Assembly: GCA_021800795.1 (NCBI GenBank)
Contig: JAJYYO010000022.1
Location: 1-58,236 of the forward strand
Source of the DNA: Pseudomonadota bacterium
Lineage (GTDB): Bacteria > Pseudomonadota > Gammaproteobacteria > Burkholderiales > Gallionellaceae
Direction: 5' to 3'
DNA: 58,236 bases
Part shown: in pieces, positions 7,333 through 15,861 of the stretch
Position numbering within the stretch: position 1 is the first letter of the stretch
How the letters are laid out: every line of letters starts with the position of its first letter
Translations under genes and position numbers: made by a program
The notes under the pieces: model-generated
The model's input: only the letters and a program-made list of their open reading frames with translations
Databases searched by the model: none
Told to the model about the DNA's origin: nothing

Positions 7333-9096
7333 TTAGTAAACCCGCGCCTTGAGCGGGAAGGAATCCACGGAAAGCGGTTTCAAGCGCACCGGCTTGTAAT
7401 CCAGACGGTTCCCTTCGGAAAAATACAGACTGTGTTTCAACCAGTTCACATCGTCGCGCAGCGGATAATCATCGCGCGCATGCGCCCCCCGACTTTCACG
7501 TCGGGCCTCTGCCGCAACCATGGTCGCTTTCGCCACCTCGATCAGGTTGTCCAGTTCCAGCGCCTCGATGCGCGCGGTGTTGAACACGCGGCTCTTGTCA
7601 TGGATCCCGGTGTGAGCCACACGCTCGGCGACCGCCTTGATCTCATCCACGCCTTCTGCCATCAGTTCCGGAAAGCGGAACACGCCGCAATGTTTCTGCA
7701 TGGTGCGGCGCATCGCATCTCCCACATCGGCGACGCGTTCGCCGTTCTGCTGATTTTCCAGACGCGCCAGACGCGATAAAGGACGTTCGGCAGCGTCGGC
7801 GGGCAAAGGCTTGGGATGCGGATGGCTTTTCAGATCTTCGATGATCTGGCGTCCCGCCTCGCGTCCGAACACCAGCAAATCCAGCAGAGAATTGCAACCC
7901 AGACGATTCGCGCCGTGCACCGACACGCAGGCGCACTCGCCCACCGCATACAGGCCGTGCACCACTTCATCGGGACCCGTCTTGTAGGGCGCGACCACCT
8001 GCCCGTGATAATTGGTCGGTATGCCGCCCATCATGTAATGCGCGGTCGGCACCACCGGGATCGGATTTTTGGCCGGATCCACATGGGCGAATTTCAAGGC
8101 GATTTCGCGTATGCCGGGCAGGCGCTGTTTGATCACGTCATCCCCTAAATGATCGAGTTTCAGCATCACATGGTCGCCGTTGGGCCCGCAACCGCGCCCC
8201 TCGTTGATTTCTATCGTCATCGCGCGCGACACCACGTCGCGGCTGGCCAGATCCTTGGCATTCGGCGCATATTTCGGCATGAAGCGTTCGCCATCCTTGT
8301 TGACCAGATAACCGCCCTCGCCCCGCACGCCTTCGGTAATCAATACGCCCGCGCCATATACGCCGGTCGGGTGAAACTGGAAAAACTCCATGTCTTCCAG
8401 CGGCAACCCGGCGCGCGCCGCCATCCCCAGCCCGTCGCCGGTGTTGATGAAGGCGTTGGTGCTTGAATGAAAGATGCGCCCCGCCCCGCCGGTGGCAAAC
8501 AGCGTGGCGCGCGCCTGGAATATCATCACGTCCCCCGTTTCGATTTCCATCGCGGTCACGCCCAGCACATCGCCTTCTTCATCGCGAATCAGATCCAGCG
8601 CCATCCACTCGATGAAAAAATGGGTATTGGCCTTGACGTTCTGCTGATACAACGTATGCAGCAGGGCGTGTCCGGTGCGATCCGCCGCCGCACAGGCGCG
8701 CTGCACCGGGTTCTTGCCGTAATCCTGCATGTGTCCGCCGAACGGGCGCTGATAAATCTTGCCGCTGTCCAGACGGTCGAACGGCATGCCGTAGTGTTCC
8801 AGTTCGTATACCACTTCGGGCGCTGCGCGGCACATGAACTCGATGGCGTCCTGATCGCCCAGATAATCCGAGCCTTTCACCGTGTCGTACATATGCCAAT
8901 GCCAGTTATCTTCGTTGATATTGCCCAGACTCGCCGCGATGCCGCCCTGCGCTGCGACGGTGTGCGAGCGGGTCGGAAACACCTTGGAGAGCACCGCCAC
9001 CTTTAATCCTGCCTGCGCCAGTTGCAGGGCTGCGCGCATCCCGGAACCGCCTGCGCCCACCACCACCACATCGAACATCCGTTTCGCAACTGCCAT
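7333..9096 (-). CDS. sdhA: Succinate dehydrogenase flavoprotein subunit
   Basis: A 587-residue FAD subunit of complex II, which oxidises succinate to fumarate at the cytoplasmic face of the inner membrane. It shows the dinucleotide-binding motif [14 protein letters not shown], the covalent-FAD histidine His45 in [15 protein letters not shown] in the active-site region, the HxMGGI-type segment ([10 protein letters not shown]) and the capping arginine region. Length and C-terminus (FPLKARVY) are normal. It follows sdhD after a short spacer holding a REP-type hairpin. No sdhB follows, which is unusual because the iron-sulphur subunit normally comes next. Confidence 0.98.
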   Translation of the reverse strand: MAVAKRMFDVVVVGAGGSGMRAALQLAQAGLKVAVLSKVFPTRSHTVAAQGGIAASLGNINEDNWHWHMYDTVKGSDYLGDQDAIEFMCRAAPEVVYELEHYGMPFDRLDSGKIYQRPFGGHMQDYGKNPVQRACAAADRTGHALLHTLYQQNVKANTHFFIEWMALDLIRDEEGDVLGVTAMEIETGDVMIFQARATLFATGGAGRIFHSSTNAFINTGDGLGMAARAGLPLEDMEFFQFHPTGVYGAGVLITEGVRGEGGYLVNKDGERFMPKYAPNAKDLASRDVVSRAMTIEINEGRGCGPNGDHVMLKLDHLGDDVIKQRLPGIREIALKFAHVDPAKNPIPVVPTAHYMMGGIPTNYHGQVVAPYKTGPDEVVHGLYAVGECACVSVHGANRLGCNSLLDLLVFGREAGRQIIEDLKSHPHPKPLPADAAERPLSRLARLENQQNGERVADVGDAMRRTMQKHCGVFRFPELMAEGVDEIKAVAERVAHTGIHDKSRVFNTARIEALELDNLIEVAKATMVAAEARRESRGAHARDDYPLRDDVNWLKHSLYFSEGNRLDYKPVRLKPLSVDSFPLKARVY

Positions 9097-9118
9097 ATTT
9101 TGCCTTTAAAAAATATTT

Positions 9119-9146
9119 CTGGATTCCCGCCTGCGCGGGAATGACG
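9119..9146. repeat. REP-type palindrome (ATTCCxG...CxGGAAT family)
   Basis: A 28-bp palindromic unit, CTGGATTCCCGCC then TGCGCGGGAATGACG, in the sdhD-sdhA spacer. It matches the two copies at 50296-50323 and 50389-50416 except at the middle of the stem. Within the transcript it would form a hairpin that could affect sdhA mRNA stability. Confidence 0.8.
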
Positions 9147-9150
9147 GCCA

Positions 9151-9498
9151 TTAAAATCCCCACAATATCTGTACCGACCAGATCGCATACACGACTAAAG
9201 TCAGAATCACCAGCACATGGATCAGCAGACGCACCCAGGCGGGTTTGACGTAATCCATCACGATGTCGCGCACGCCTATCCAGGCGTGATAATACAGACT
9301 GAGCAGAAACAGCAAGGCTGCGCTGCGCAGCGGCCCGCCTGCGAATAAGGCAGTCCAGCCGTCATAACCCGGATGCGGGTGCAGCAACAGAAAGCCTGCC
9401 ATAAACAGGCTGCCGACCACCATGATCACGGCGGTCACGCGCTGTATCAGCCAGTCGCGCAGTCCGTAGTGCGCGCCGACCACCACGCGGTTCACCAT
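9151..9498 (-). CDS. sdhD: Succinate dehydrogenase membrane anchor subunit
   Basis: A 115-residue protein with three hydrophobic helices (around residues 17-40, 55-75 and 88-110). It has the conserved segment YYHAWIGVRDIVMDYV, whose His is the haem b/quinone-site residue region. With SdhC it anchors SdhA/SdhB in the membrane and passes electrons to ubiquinone. The ATG at 9498 lies inside the end of sdhC (seven-base overlap), so translation is coupled. Confidence 0.93.
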   Translation of the reverse strand: MVNRVVVGAHYGLRDWLIQRVTAVIMVVGSLFMAGFLLLHPHPGYDGWTALFAGGPLRSAALLFLLSLYYHAWIGVRDIVMDYVKPAWVRLLIHVLVILTLVVYAIWSVQILWGF

Positions 9499-9866
9499 AG
9501 CGCAGCTCCTATTAAAACTGTCAGCAGCAGGCTCACCAGCAACACGATCCTGCTGCTGTCGCGGGCTTGTTTGAGATTGCGCACATAATGCAGATCGATT
9601 GCCAGATAGCGCAGCCCTGCGCAGAAGTGATGCAGGAATGCCCACAGCAGCCCCAGCAACATCAGCCTGACGACGGGATGATCCAGCACATCCATCAACC
9701 GGGTGTAGGTTTCGATCGAGCGCAGGCTGTATTGCAGCGCAAGCAGTAAAAGCGGGAGTGCTAAAAACAGGGCCAGTCCGCTTGCACGATGCAATATGGA
9801 AATCAGGCCGGGAAGCGGCAATTTGATGAGATGCAGCGCCAGATGCTTGGGACGTTTTTTTAGCAT
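9492..9866 (-). CDS. sdhC: Succinate dehydrogenase cytochrome b556 subunit
   Basis: A 124-residue membrane protein with three transmembrane helices, the N-terminal motif ISILHRASG (conserved Ser/Arg of the quinone pocket) and the haem-ligand region [15 protein letters not shown]. The ATG at 9866 is chosen; a TTG two codons earlier is the other option, and the ribosome site (GAAAG) is weak. It is the first gene of sdhCDA, divergent from mdh. Confidence 0.93.
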   Translation of the reverse strand: MLKKRPKHLALHLIKLPLPGLISILHRASGLALFLALPLLLLALQYSLRSIETYTRLMDVLDHPVVRLMLLGLLWAFLHHFCAGLRYLAIDLHYVRNLKQARDSSRIVLLVSLLLTVLIGAALW

Positions 9867-9914
9867 TACCAACTTTCACGATTGCGAAAAATACTGAACG
9901 GCATGTTACACCTT

Positions 9915-9943
9915 TTGCACGACACAACCAAAACCACTATGAT
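9915..9943 (+). promoter_or_regulatory. Sigma-70-type promoter for mdh
   Basis: TTGCAC (9915-9920), a 17-base spacer, then TATGAT (9938-9943), five of six to consensus at -10. The start site would be near 9950, about 25 bases before the mdh ATG. It lies in the divergent sdhC/mdh region. Confidence 0.5.
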
Positions 9944-9974
9944 GTGCCCACCTCAATCATACATGGAGCGGCTC

Positions 9975-10958
9975 ATGAAAGCACCTGTACGCATCACCGT
10001 CACCGGCGCTGCCGGGCAAATCGGTTACGCTACCCTGTTCCGCATCGCCAACGGCGACATGCTGGGGCGCGAACAGCCGGTCATCCTGCAATTGCTCGAC
10101 TTGCCGCAGGCGCAAGGGATGTTGCGCGGCGTAATGATGGAACTTGAGGATTGCGCATATCCGTTGCTGCAACAGGTCATCATCACCGATGATCCGGGAA
10201 TCGCTTTCAGGGATACCGAGGTCGCGCTGCTGATCGGTGCGCGCCCGCGCGGCAAGGGCATGGAACGACGCGATCTTCTGGAAGCCAACGGCGCGATTTT
10301 CTCCACTCAGGGCAAGATACTCAATGAACTGGCAGCGCGCCACGTCAAGGTGCTGGTGGTCGGCAATCCGGCCAATACCAATGCACTGATTGCCATGAAA
10401 AACGCACCCGATCTCGATCCGCGCAACTTCAGCGCAATGATGCGTCTGGATCACAACCGCGCCATCGCGCAGGTCGCACTCAAATTGTTTCAACCGATAC
10501 GCGACATCCAGAAAATGATCGTCTGGGGCAATCACTCGGGCACGCAATATCCGGATCTGGATCATGCCGAGATCCGCGGCCGCCTCGTGCGCGATATTCT
10601 GCCGGATCAGGACTGGGTGGAAAACACTTTTATTCCGGTTGTGCAGAAGCGCGGAGCAGCGGTGATCGAGGCGCGCGGCCTGTCGAGTGCGGCGAGTGCC
10701 GCGAATGCCGCCATCTCGCATGTTCACGACTGGATGTTAAGCTCGCATCACAACGACTGGGTGACCATGAGCGTGCCGTCCGACGGCAGCTATGGCATTC
10801 CGGAAGGCGTGATCTACGGTTTTCCGGTGACCTGCAAACACGGTCATTTTTCCATCGTGCAGAACCTGCCCATCAGCGAACTCGGGCAAAAACACATGAA
10901 AGACAGTCACAGGGAATTGCTGGATGAACGCGAATTTGTAAAACATTTGCTGGGATGA
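9975..10958 (+). CDS. mdh: Malate dehydrogenase (NAD-dependent)
   Basis: A 327-residue cytosolic TCA-cycle enzyme converting malate and NAD to oxaloacetate and NADH. It has the nucleotide-binding loop TGAAGQIGY, the mobile-loop arginines ([14 protein letters not shown]), the Asn of GNPANTNAL, Asp/Arg in RLDHNRA and the catalytic His in [11 protein letters not shown]. This is the 327-residue type common in betaproteobacteria. The start is fixed by GGAG six bases before the ATG; the open frame extends to 9882 without support. It is divergent from sdhCDA. Confidence 0.97.
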   Translation: MKAPVRITVTGAAGQIGYATLFRIANGDMLGREQPVILQLLDLPQAQGMLRGVMMELEDCAYPLLQQVIITDDPGIAFRDTEVALLIGARPRGKGMERRDLLEANGAIFSTQGKILNELAARHVKVLVVGNPANTNALIAMKNAPDLDPRNFSAMMRLDHNRAIAQVALKLFQPIRDIQKMIVWGNHSGTQYPDLDHAEIRGRLVRDILPDQDWVENTFIPVVQKRGAAVIEARGLSSAASAANAAISHVHDWMLSSHHNDWVTMSVPSDGSYGIPEGVIYGFPVTCKHGHFSIVQNLPISELGQKHMKDSHRELLDEREFVKHLLG

Positions 10959-11041
10959 ACCTCGCGCAGTTATGCAGGAATAACAGCCAATATATTGATT
11001 ATATTATATAATAACCTGGCGATCTGCCTGCGCGCGGTGCA

Positions 11042-11386
11042 TCAATGTGCAGGCGTTGACCAGTTGTAACCTTGCACGATGCCGTGCATGTCATATTTTA
11101 TTTGCAGGGTTTTTAACCGGGTCGCGGAAACATTTGAAAAGTTGCCGGCGGCAAAATAGTATGTCCACTCATCAAAACGTTGCCCGTCGGTCTCGACCCT
11201 GACGCCCGTGCCGGTCGGCTCCCCCAGCCAGGATCGCACCTGTTCTTTTGTAGTTGTACCGCGTTCGACCTTCCCGGTAAACATTTTCACATCGAAATCG
11301 CTTCCGACGTTAAAAGTCGTAGCGCTGCAAGAGGCAAGCAGAACGGTAATCACAACAATCTGAATTCTGCGCGCAAAGGACAACAT
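11042..11386 (-). CDS. BamE/SmpA-OmlA-like outer-membrane lipoprotein
   Basis: A 114-residue protein with a lipoprotein signal (lipobox LLASC) and a SmpA/OmlA-like core (GTTTKEQVRSWLGEPTGTG, WTYYF). The core resembles BamE-type domains, but the protein need not be BamE itself, since BamE is usually elsewhere and diverse paralogues exist. The start at 11386 has AGGAG five bases upstream; the frame extends 12 codons further without support. It is divergent from the GGDEF-EAL gene across a structured 400-bp gap. Confidence 0.75.
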   Translation of the reverse strand: MLSFARRIQIVVITVLLASCSATTFNVGSDFDVKMFTGKVERGTTTKEQVRSWLGEPTGTGVRVETDGQRFDEWTYYFAAGNFSNVSATRLKTLQIKYDMHGIVQGYNWSTPAH

Positions 11387-11793
11387 CACATCTCCTGTTA
11401 TTTTTAGCTTCGCGAGTTTCACGTTAACCCGGTTACAGGCAAAGAATACTCCGGTTTTATCGATTTGTAAAAACAGAACCGGAAGAAGTTTGAGGCGAAT
11501 CCGGATGACGGTAGAACCGCCGGTCTGTTATTTCAGACCATTCATCCGAATAGTTTTACCGTCTGTCCTGTTTCTCCGTCTACGGCTGAACGGGCTTGAG
11601 CAACATCCCTGTTTTGGATAAATTGATACAGTATTTTGGCCAAAAATGCCTGTAGTGCCGAGAGATGATACAAGCTGCCCGGCATCGTAAAATTATAAAA
11701 TACTCAAGGGGATGAACGTGAAGCCAAATTCAACAATGCCGCCATGCACCGCATGCCAACAGGCACACCGGCCCGTTCATTGCTGCAGACGCC
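11387..11793. other. 407-bp divergent intergenic region with strong predicted RNA structure
   Basis: The region holds: an inverted repeat TCCGGTT/AACCGGA near 11450-11483; a compact three-way junction (outer stem 11502-11508 with 11542-11548, CGGT-AGA-ACCG at 11509-11519, GGTCTG-N6-CAGACC at 11522-11539); an alternative stem 11507-11517 with 11553-11563; and the 12-bp palindrome TTTTGGCCAAAA at 11634-11645. No known riboswitch consensus was recognised, nor any larger gene. Confidence 0.5.
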
Positions 11794-11801
11794 ATGAATA
11801 A
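11712..11801 (+). CDS. Possible 29-residue leader peptide
   Basis: ATG at 11712, immediately after AAGGGG, encodes MNVKPNSTMPPC, then TACQQAHRPVHCCRRHE, a Cys- and His-rich peptide. Its stop overlaps the ATG of the GGDEF-EAL gene by eight bases, an arrangement suited to translational coupling. The ribosome site is too close to be ideal. It may be a spurious frame. Confidence 0.25.
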   Translation: MNVKPNSTMPPCTACQQAHRPVHCCRRHE

Positions 11802-13080
11802 CATAGATACCCTCACCGGATTTTTTGATCGATTGGGCTGCCTGCGGGCGGTCGAGAGTTTCGCCACGACACATCAGGTTGAACCGTTCGCCGTGATCTG
11901 GGTCGACATAGACCGTTTCAAAAAAATAAATGATTCGCTTGGCCACCCGGGTGGCGACAGGGTAATCCAGAGCCTTGCCGTGCGCTTTCGCAGGGTTGGC
12001 GGACGAGCCAAAATCGCGCGCATGGGGGGAGACGAATTCGTATTTCTCGTCCCGCAATGCGACCGTTTTGCAGCAGAACAGTTTGCCCGAGAACTGGCCG
12101 GCACGGTAGCAGAGCTGATACATATGGGCAACCTGACCCTGTGCCCCACCGCAAGCATCGGCATCGCCATCCACGACCCGAAAGAAAATTCACTTGCCCT
12201 GCTGGAACGTGCAGACCGTGCCATGTACGCTGCGAAAGATAATGGCGGAAACAGTATTGTTTGTTCCGGGGATGAGCCCGTGCATGGCCGGCTGGGCATC
12301 AAACTTGCGCGCGAAGAACTCTCGATCGAAAGCACCCTGCATGTTGCGCTGGGAACAGGCGGGTTAAGCCTCCACTACCAGCCGATCATCCTTGCGAACG
12401 GAAAAATCGAGGCCGTCGAGGCGCTCATGCGCTGCCAAGTCAACGGGGACAGCATACCTCCCGACAAGTTTATCCCCGTCGCGGAAAAGACCGGCCTCGT
12501 GGTGCGCCTCGGAGAATGGAGCCTGCTGCAGGGCGCAATGCAGGCACGCCTGCTACAGGATATGGGTCATCACACCAAAGTTGCCATCAACGTCTCGCGC
12601 GCTCAGCTGATCTCCCCGAAATTCACCCAGGCGCTGCATGCGGCACTGATATGTTCAAACGTCAGCCCGGAACTGGTGGAGCTGGAATTGACTGAATCGC
12701 TGTTCATGGACCTTTCCGATACGGTACAAAAAAATCTGAAAAATTCGCTTGCAACAGGCGTCAGTCTCGCCATCGATGATTTCGGCACCGGCTATTCCTG
12801 CCTGGCAAACCTGAAGGATATTCCGGCCAAAAAAATCAAACTGGATCGCGCCTTTATCACCGTGCTCCCGGAGGATCGCCGCGCACAGGCTGTCGTCAGG
12901 GCGATGACCCAACTGGGCCACGAGCTCGGCATGATCGTGGTGGCCGAAGGATGCGAGCGGAAGGAAGAAATTGACGCCGCACTGGAGGCGGGCGTCGATG
13001 CCATCCAGGGATTTTTTTACGCCAGACCGATGCCGGAAGGAACACTGATCGATTGGCTGCAAACTAGGATAGTCAAATGA
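11794..13080 (+). CDS. GGDEF-EAL protein (cyclic di-GMP synthesis/hydrolysis)
   Basis: A 428-residue cytoplasmic protein with an intact GGDEF domain (MGGDEFVFL near residue 80, no RxxD inhibitory site five residues before it). The EAL domain has all visible catalytic residues: EALMR, the Asn of INVSRAQL, Glu of ELTESLF, DDFGTGYS, Lys of KIKLDR, Glu of AEGCER and Gln of QGFFYARPM. The phosphodiesterase side should be active; the cyclase may be active or regulatory. No N-terminal sensory domain precedes GGDEF. Its stop overlaps the start of the HDOD gene (ATGA), so they form one operon. Confidence 0.93.
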   Translation: MNNIDTLTGFFDRLGCLRAVESFATTHQVEPFAVIWVDIDRFKKINDSLGHPGGDRVIQSLAVRFRRVGGRAKIARMGGDEFVFLVPQCDRFAAEQFARELAGTVAELIHMGNLTLCPTASIGIAIHDPKENSLALLERADRAMYAAKDNGGNSIVCSGDEPVHGRLGIKLAREELSIESTLHVALGTGGLSLHYQPIILANGKIEAVEALMRCQVNGDSIPPDKFIPVAEKTGLVVRLGEWSLLQGAMQARLLQDMGHHTKVAINVSRAQLISPKFTQALHAALICSNVSPELVELELTESLFMDLSDTVQKNLKNSLATGVSLAIDDFGTGYSCLANLKDIPAKKIKLDRAFITVLPEDRRAQAVVRAMTQLGHELGMIVVAEGCERKEEIDAALEAGVDAIQGFFYARPMPEGTLIDWLQTRIVK

Positions 13081-13952
13081 ATGAATCGTTGCAAGACTCT
13101 GCACCCTCAGTCGTCGGCAACCTGATCGAACGCGCCATTATTGATGTCGGTATTCCGCCCTGCCCGCTCATACTGGATCGTTTCATGAGCGAAGCAAAAA
13201 AGGATGAACCTGACTTCAACCTGCTGGCAAGCATCATAGGCACCGATGTCGGCATTTCTGCCGGCCTGATCAAAACCGCAAATTCCCCCTTCTTTGGCAT
13301 GCGGCAGCGGGTGCGTTCGGTAAACGAAGCGCTCTCGGTACTCGGCATGAAGACGGCGAGCCGGGCCGTGGCCGGCATCATTCTTCGCAAGGCGTTTCCA
13401 AACGTGCATAACCTGGAACGCTTCTGGGATGCCTCGGGGCGTATTGCGCACCTGTCCGGCTGGCTGGCACAGCGCCTTGAGATACGCGGCCTGCGCGCAG
13501 AGGACACCTATACTTTTGGCTTGTTCCGCGACTGCGGCATTCCGGTGCTGCTCGGACGCTTCCCGCTGTACGAGCAAGTGCTGATAGCTGCAAACAACGA
13601 TGCCAGTCGCAGTTTCATCGATGTGGAAAATACGGCGCTGCCGACAAATCACGCGATGGTAGGCTGCATACTGGCGCAAAACTGGTGGTTGCCGGAGGAG
13701 ATCTGCCTTGCCATCCGCAATCATCACAACCTGCTCAGACTGGAATCAGACAAACTGCCGATACTGAGCCGCAGGCTGATCGCGACTGCTCAGCTCGCGG
13801 AGCACATCTTGCAGCAGCAACTCGGTCTGAGCCTGACGCAGGAATGGACGAAGCTGGGGGCTGCCTGCCTTCAGGTACTGGCGCTGGATAATACACAGTT
13901 CGAGGCGTTGTGCGTTGAGGCTGCATCCATCGTGAAATCAGAACAGGAATAG
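13077..13952 (+). CDS. HDOD-domain signalling protein
   Basis: A 291-residue protein with an HDOD domain over most of its length (GISAGLIKTANSPFFGMRQRVRSVNEALSVLGM, then HAMVG, IRNHHNL). HDOD domains resemble HD phosphohydrolases without the full metal site and act in two-component or cyclic di-GMP networks. The start overlaps the stop of the GGDEF-EAL gene (ATGA), which supports a shared signalling role. The gene ends just before a clear terminator. Confidence 0.9.
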   Translation: MNESLQDSAPSVVGNLIERAIIDVGIPPCPLILDRFMSEAKKDEPDFNLLASIIGTDVGISAGLIKTANSPFFGMRQRVRSVNEALSVLGMKTASRAVAGIILRKAFPNVHNLERFWDASGRIAHLSGWLAQRLEIRGLRAEDTYTFGLFRDCGIPVLLGRFPLYEQVLIAANNDASRSFIDVENTALPTNHAMVGCILAQNWWLPEEICLAIRNHHNLLRLESDKLPILSRRLIATAQLAEHILQQQLGLSLTQEWTKLGAACLQVLALDNTQFEALCVEAASIVKSEQE

Positions 13953-13979
13953 AAAACGGCATCCTGAGATGCCGTTTTT
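13953..13979. terminator. Bidirectional rho-independent terminator
   Basis: AAAACGGCATC-CTGA-GATGCCGTTTTT: an 11-bp stem with a four-base loop, A-run on one side and T-run on the other. It lies between the convergent HDOD gene and ccmI and can serve both. Confidence 0.9.
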
Positions 13980-13996
13980 CCAGCACATCTTCAGAT

Positions 13997-15250
13997 CTAC
14001 TTTACCAGCGTATCAATGCTGATATTCAGCCCCTTGCTGCCCGGTTTGACGACGCCGGCCGTGCCCTCGATATCTCCGGCTTGCGCCATCGGCGTGCCTG
14101 ACTTGGACACGCGCGCCAGCACGACCACTTTATCGAAGCCGGACAGTTTCATCTGCGGCTGCATGGCCATGCTGTCATCCAGCGTAAATTCCACCGGCAA
14201 GTCCTTGACCTGTTTGCGGATCACGGCGAGCGGCATTTTAGGACCTTCAGCCGCACGCGCCAGGATGAAGACATAATCTGTCGGAGATGCGCGGCTAGTC
14301 ATCTCGGGACTCAGCGACACGCGTCCGGTAATCGCCAGCGCCTGATTTGCAACTGCCTTTTTAGGTGCATCCGGCAGCTTGGCCAGTTTTTCACGACCGC
14401 CCGGCTGCTTGGAGAGGTAATCGCGCGCCTGATTGATGCCGTCTATGATCATCTGGATTTGCGGATAATCAGGCGGCAGCAGCGCAACCAGTTTTTGCCA
14501 GTGCTCGATTGCAGCAACGTAATCGCCCCGCTCCATACCGGCAGAACCCGCCAGCGCCAGCGCAGTGGTATTGTCCGGATCCAGTTCCAGCGCCTTATTG
14601 ATGAATTCGGTTGGTTCGCCCAATAGCGACTGATTGTTGTTCATCGCCATCGCATCGGCATAATTTGTCCAGATTTGCGCTTCCTTCGGTACCAGTTTGA
14701 CCAGTTCCTTATAAGCACGCACCGCATCGGCATAGCGCTGCAACTCGCTGTAGGAACGCGCCAGCACCAGCCATCCGTCCGGATTTTGCGGGTTCTTCGC
14801 GAGTTTCGCTTCCAGTTCCTGCAACGCCGCGTCCGAGCGCAGCACGCCGAAGCCTTCAGCCCCCGCGTTTTGTTGTTGCGGTGGCAGCATCGCATTGACA
14901 TTGCCGATTTTAAGATAGAGCAACACGCTGAAAAGCGGGATCAGCACGGCCATAGCAATAGCCAGAATCCGCGCCGGGTTGCGCACCGCAGCGATCGGCT
15001 TTTCCGTGCTTTTTACCTCATCGAGCAGACGCACCTGCAATTCGCGACGGCCTTGCTCGAAAGACTCCTGGGTGAGCAGGCTGTTGTTCAAATCAGCTTC
15101 GAGTTCGTTCGCCTGATCGCGCAGGATTTCAAGGTTGGCTGCATCGCGCAACACGTTGTTATTGGCAGCTGATTTGCGCAACAACGGCCACAGCAGAAAC
15201 GACAGCGCCACCAGCAGCATCACTGCACAGAGTATCCAGAATAAAGTCAT
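13997..15250 (-). CDS. ccmI: Cytochrome c maturation protein CcmI (CycH-like)
   Basis: A 417-residue protein with two N-terminal membrane helices (residues 1-22 and about 88-110), a cytoplasmic helical segment between them, and a periplasmic TPR region (LVLARSYSELQRYADAVRAYKELV, ALELDPDNTTALALAGSAG). The C-terminal beta domain resembles the CcmI apocytochrome-holding domain (VSLSPEMTSRASPTDYVFILARA). It delivers apocytochrome c to the CcmF/H haem ligation complex. The ATG overlaps the ccmH stop (ATGA). It is the last gene of the operon and ends before the 13953-13979 terminator. Confidence 0.93.
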   Translation of the reverse strand: MTLFWILCAVMLLVALSFLLWPLLRKSAANNNVLRDAANLEILRDQANELEADLNNSLLTQESFEQGRRELQVRLLDEVKSTEKPIAAVRNPARILAIAMAVLIPLFSVLLYLKIGNVNAMLPPQQQNAGAEGFGVLRSDAALQELEAKLAKNPQNPDGWLVLARSYSELQRYADAVRAYKELVKLVPKEAQIWTNYADAMAMNNNQSLLGEPTEFINKALELDPDNTTALALAGSAGMERGDYVAAIEHWQKLVALLPPDYPQIQMIIDGINQARDYLSKQPGGREKLAKLPDAPKKAVANQALAITGRVSLSPEMTSRASPTDYVFILARAAEGPKMPLAVIRKQVKDLPVEFTLDDSMAMQPQMKLSGFDKVVVLARVSKSGTPMAQAGDIEGTAGVVKPGSKGLNISIDTLVK

Positions 15251-15861
15251 GCTTGAGTGTCCTTTACGTGCAAGCCACGTAGTGATTCGTTTGTCCCCTC
15301 TCCCTCCGGGAGATAACCAGCGACTTGCCCGCTTGCGGGCTTAGTCGAATGGCTAGTTGTTCCATCAGGGTTTGGGTGAGGGAAGTTCGATGAGTCAGAT
15401 TGTATTGGGGCGGACTCGTTCAGCAGCGTGGCGGCGCGTTGTTCATCCTGAATAGTAAGCACGGCTTCCGCGACCCTGCTGCGGCGTCTTTTGAGCTGGA
15501 CGTACAAAAACACGCCGCCCAGCAGCAGCATCACAAAGGGCGCGCCCCACAACGGCATGGTTTCATTGTCCACCGGCGGGTCATACAACACCGATTTGCC
15601 GAAACGCTCGACCAGCATGTCGAGTATTTCCTGATCAGTAGCGCCCGCCTTCATCTTGTCGCGCATGATATTGCGCACATCCTGCGACCATTCGGAATGC
15701 GAAGTTGAGACTGGTTCGCTTTGACATACCAGGCAACGCACTTTTTCAGCCAGATGTATCATGCGACTTTCCAGAACGGGATCGTCGGCGATGTCTTTTG
15801 CCACCCCGGCAAATGAAAAAGCCGGCAACAGACATATCAACGCAATAAATAGAAATTTCAT
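15247..15861 (-). CDS. ccmH: Cytochrome c maturation protein CcmH with repeat-derived C-terminus
   Basis: A 204-residue protein with a signal peptide (MKFLFIALICLLPAFSFA), the redox motif RCLVCQ (Cys43 and Cys46) and one transmembrane helix at about 104-122. It reduces the CxxCH of apocytochromes in the periplasm. Residues 160-200 (PHPNP...LPEGEGTNES) are encoded by dispersed repeats: one palindrome that is itself split by a second, nested palindrome. That tail is not part of the normal family. It lies after the transmembrane helix, on the cytoplasmic side, and should not touch the active site. Overlaps ccmG and ccmI by four bases each. Confidence 0.93.
   Translation of the reverse strand: MKFLFIALICLLPAFSFAGVAKDIADDPVLESRMIHLAEKVRCLVCQSEPVSTSHSEWSQDVRNIMRDKMKAGATDQEILDMLVERFGKSVLYDPPVDNETMPLWGAPFVMLLLGGVFLYVQLKRRRSRVAEAVLTIQDEQRAATLLNESAPIQSDSSNFPHPNPDGTTSHSTKPASGQVAGYLPEGEGTNESLRGLHVKDTQA
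15264..15384. repeat. Dispersed palindromic repeat inside ccmH, with a second palindrome nested in it
   Basis: On the minus strand TTCCCTCACCCAAACCCT, an interruption, then CTCCCGGAGGGAGAGGGGAC and AAACGA: the core of the 906-1027 family. The interruption contains a different inverted repeat at about 15315-15358 (AACTAGC...GACTAAGCCCGC paired with GCGGGCAAGTC...GCTGGTT). The whole unit is read in frame as the CcmH tail. Confidence 0.75.

Noticed and set aside
7800..7840. HPHPKPLP segment in SdhA as another repeat insertion
   Set aside because: The peptide recalls PHPNPLP, but this stretch is a normal part of SdhA ([10 protein letters not shown]) and the DNA lacks the repeat's palindromic arms.
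11042..11386. Naming the lipoprotein gene bamE
   Set aside because: Only the general SmpA/OmlA-like core is visible; the neighbourhood (no fur, no omlA context) does not support a specific name.
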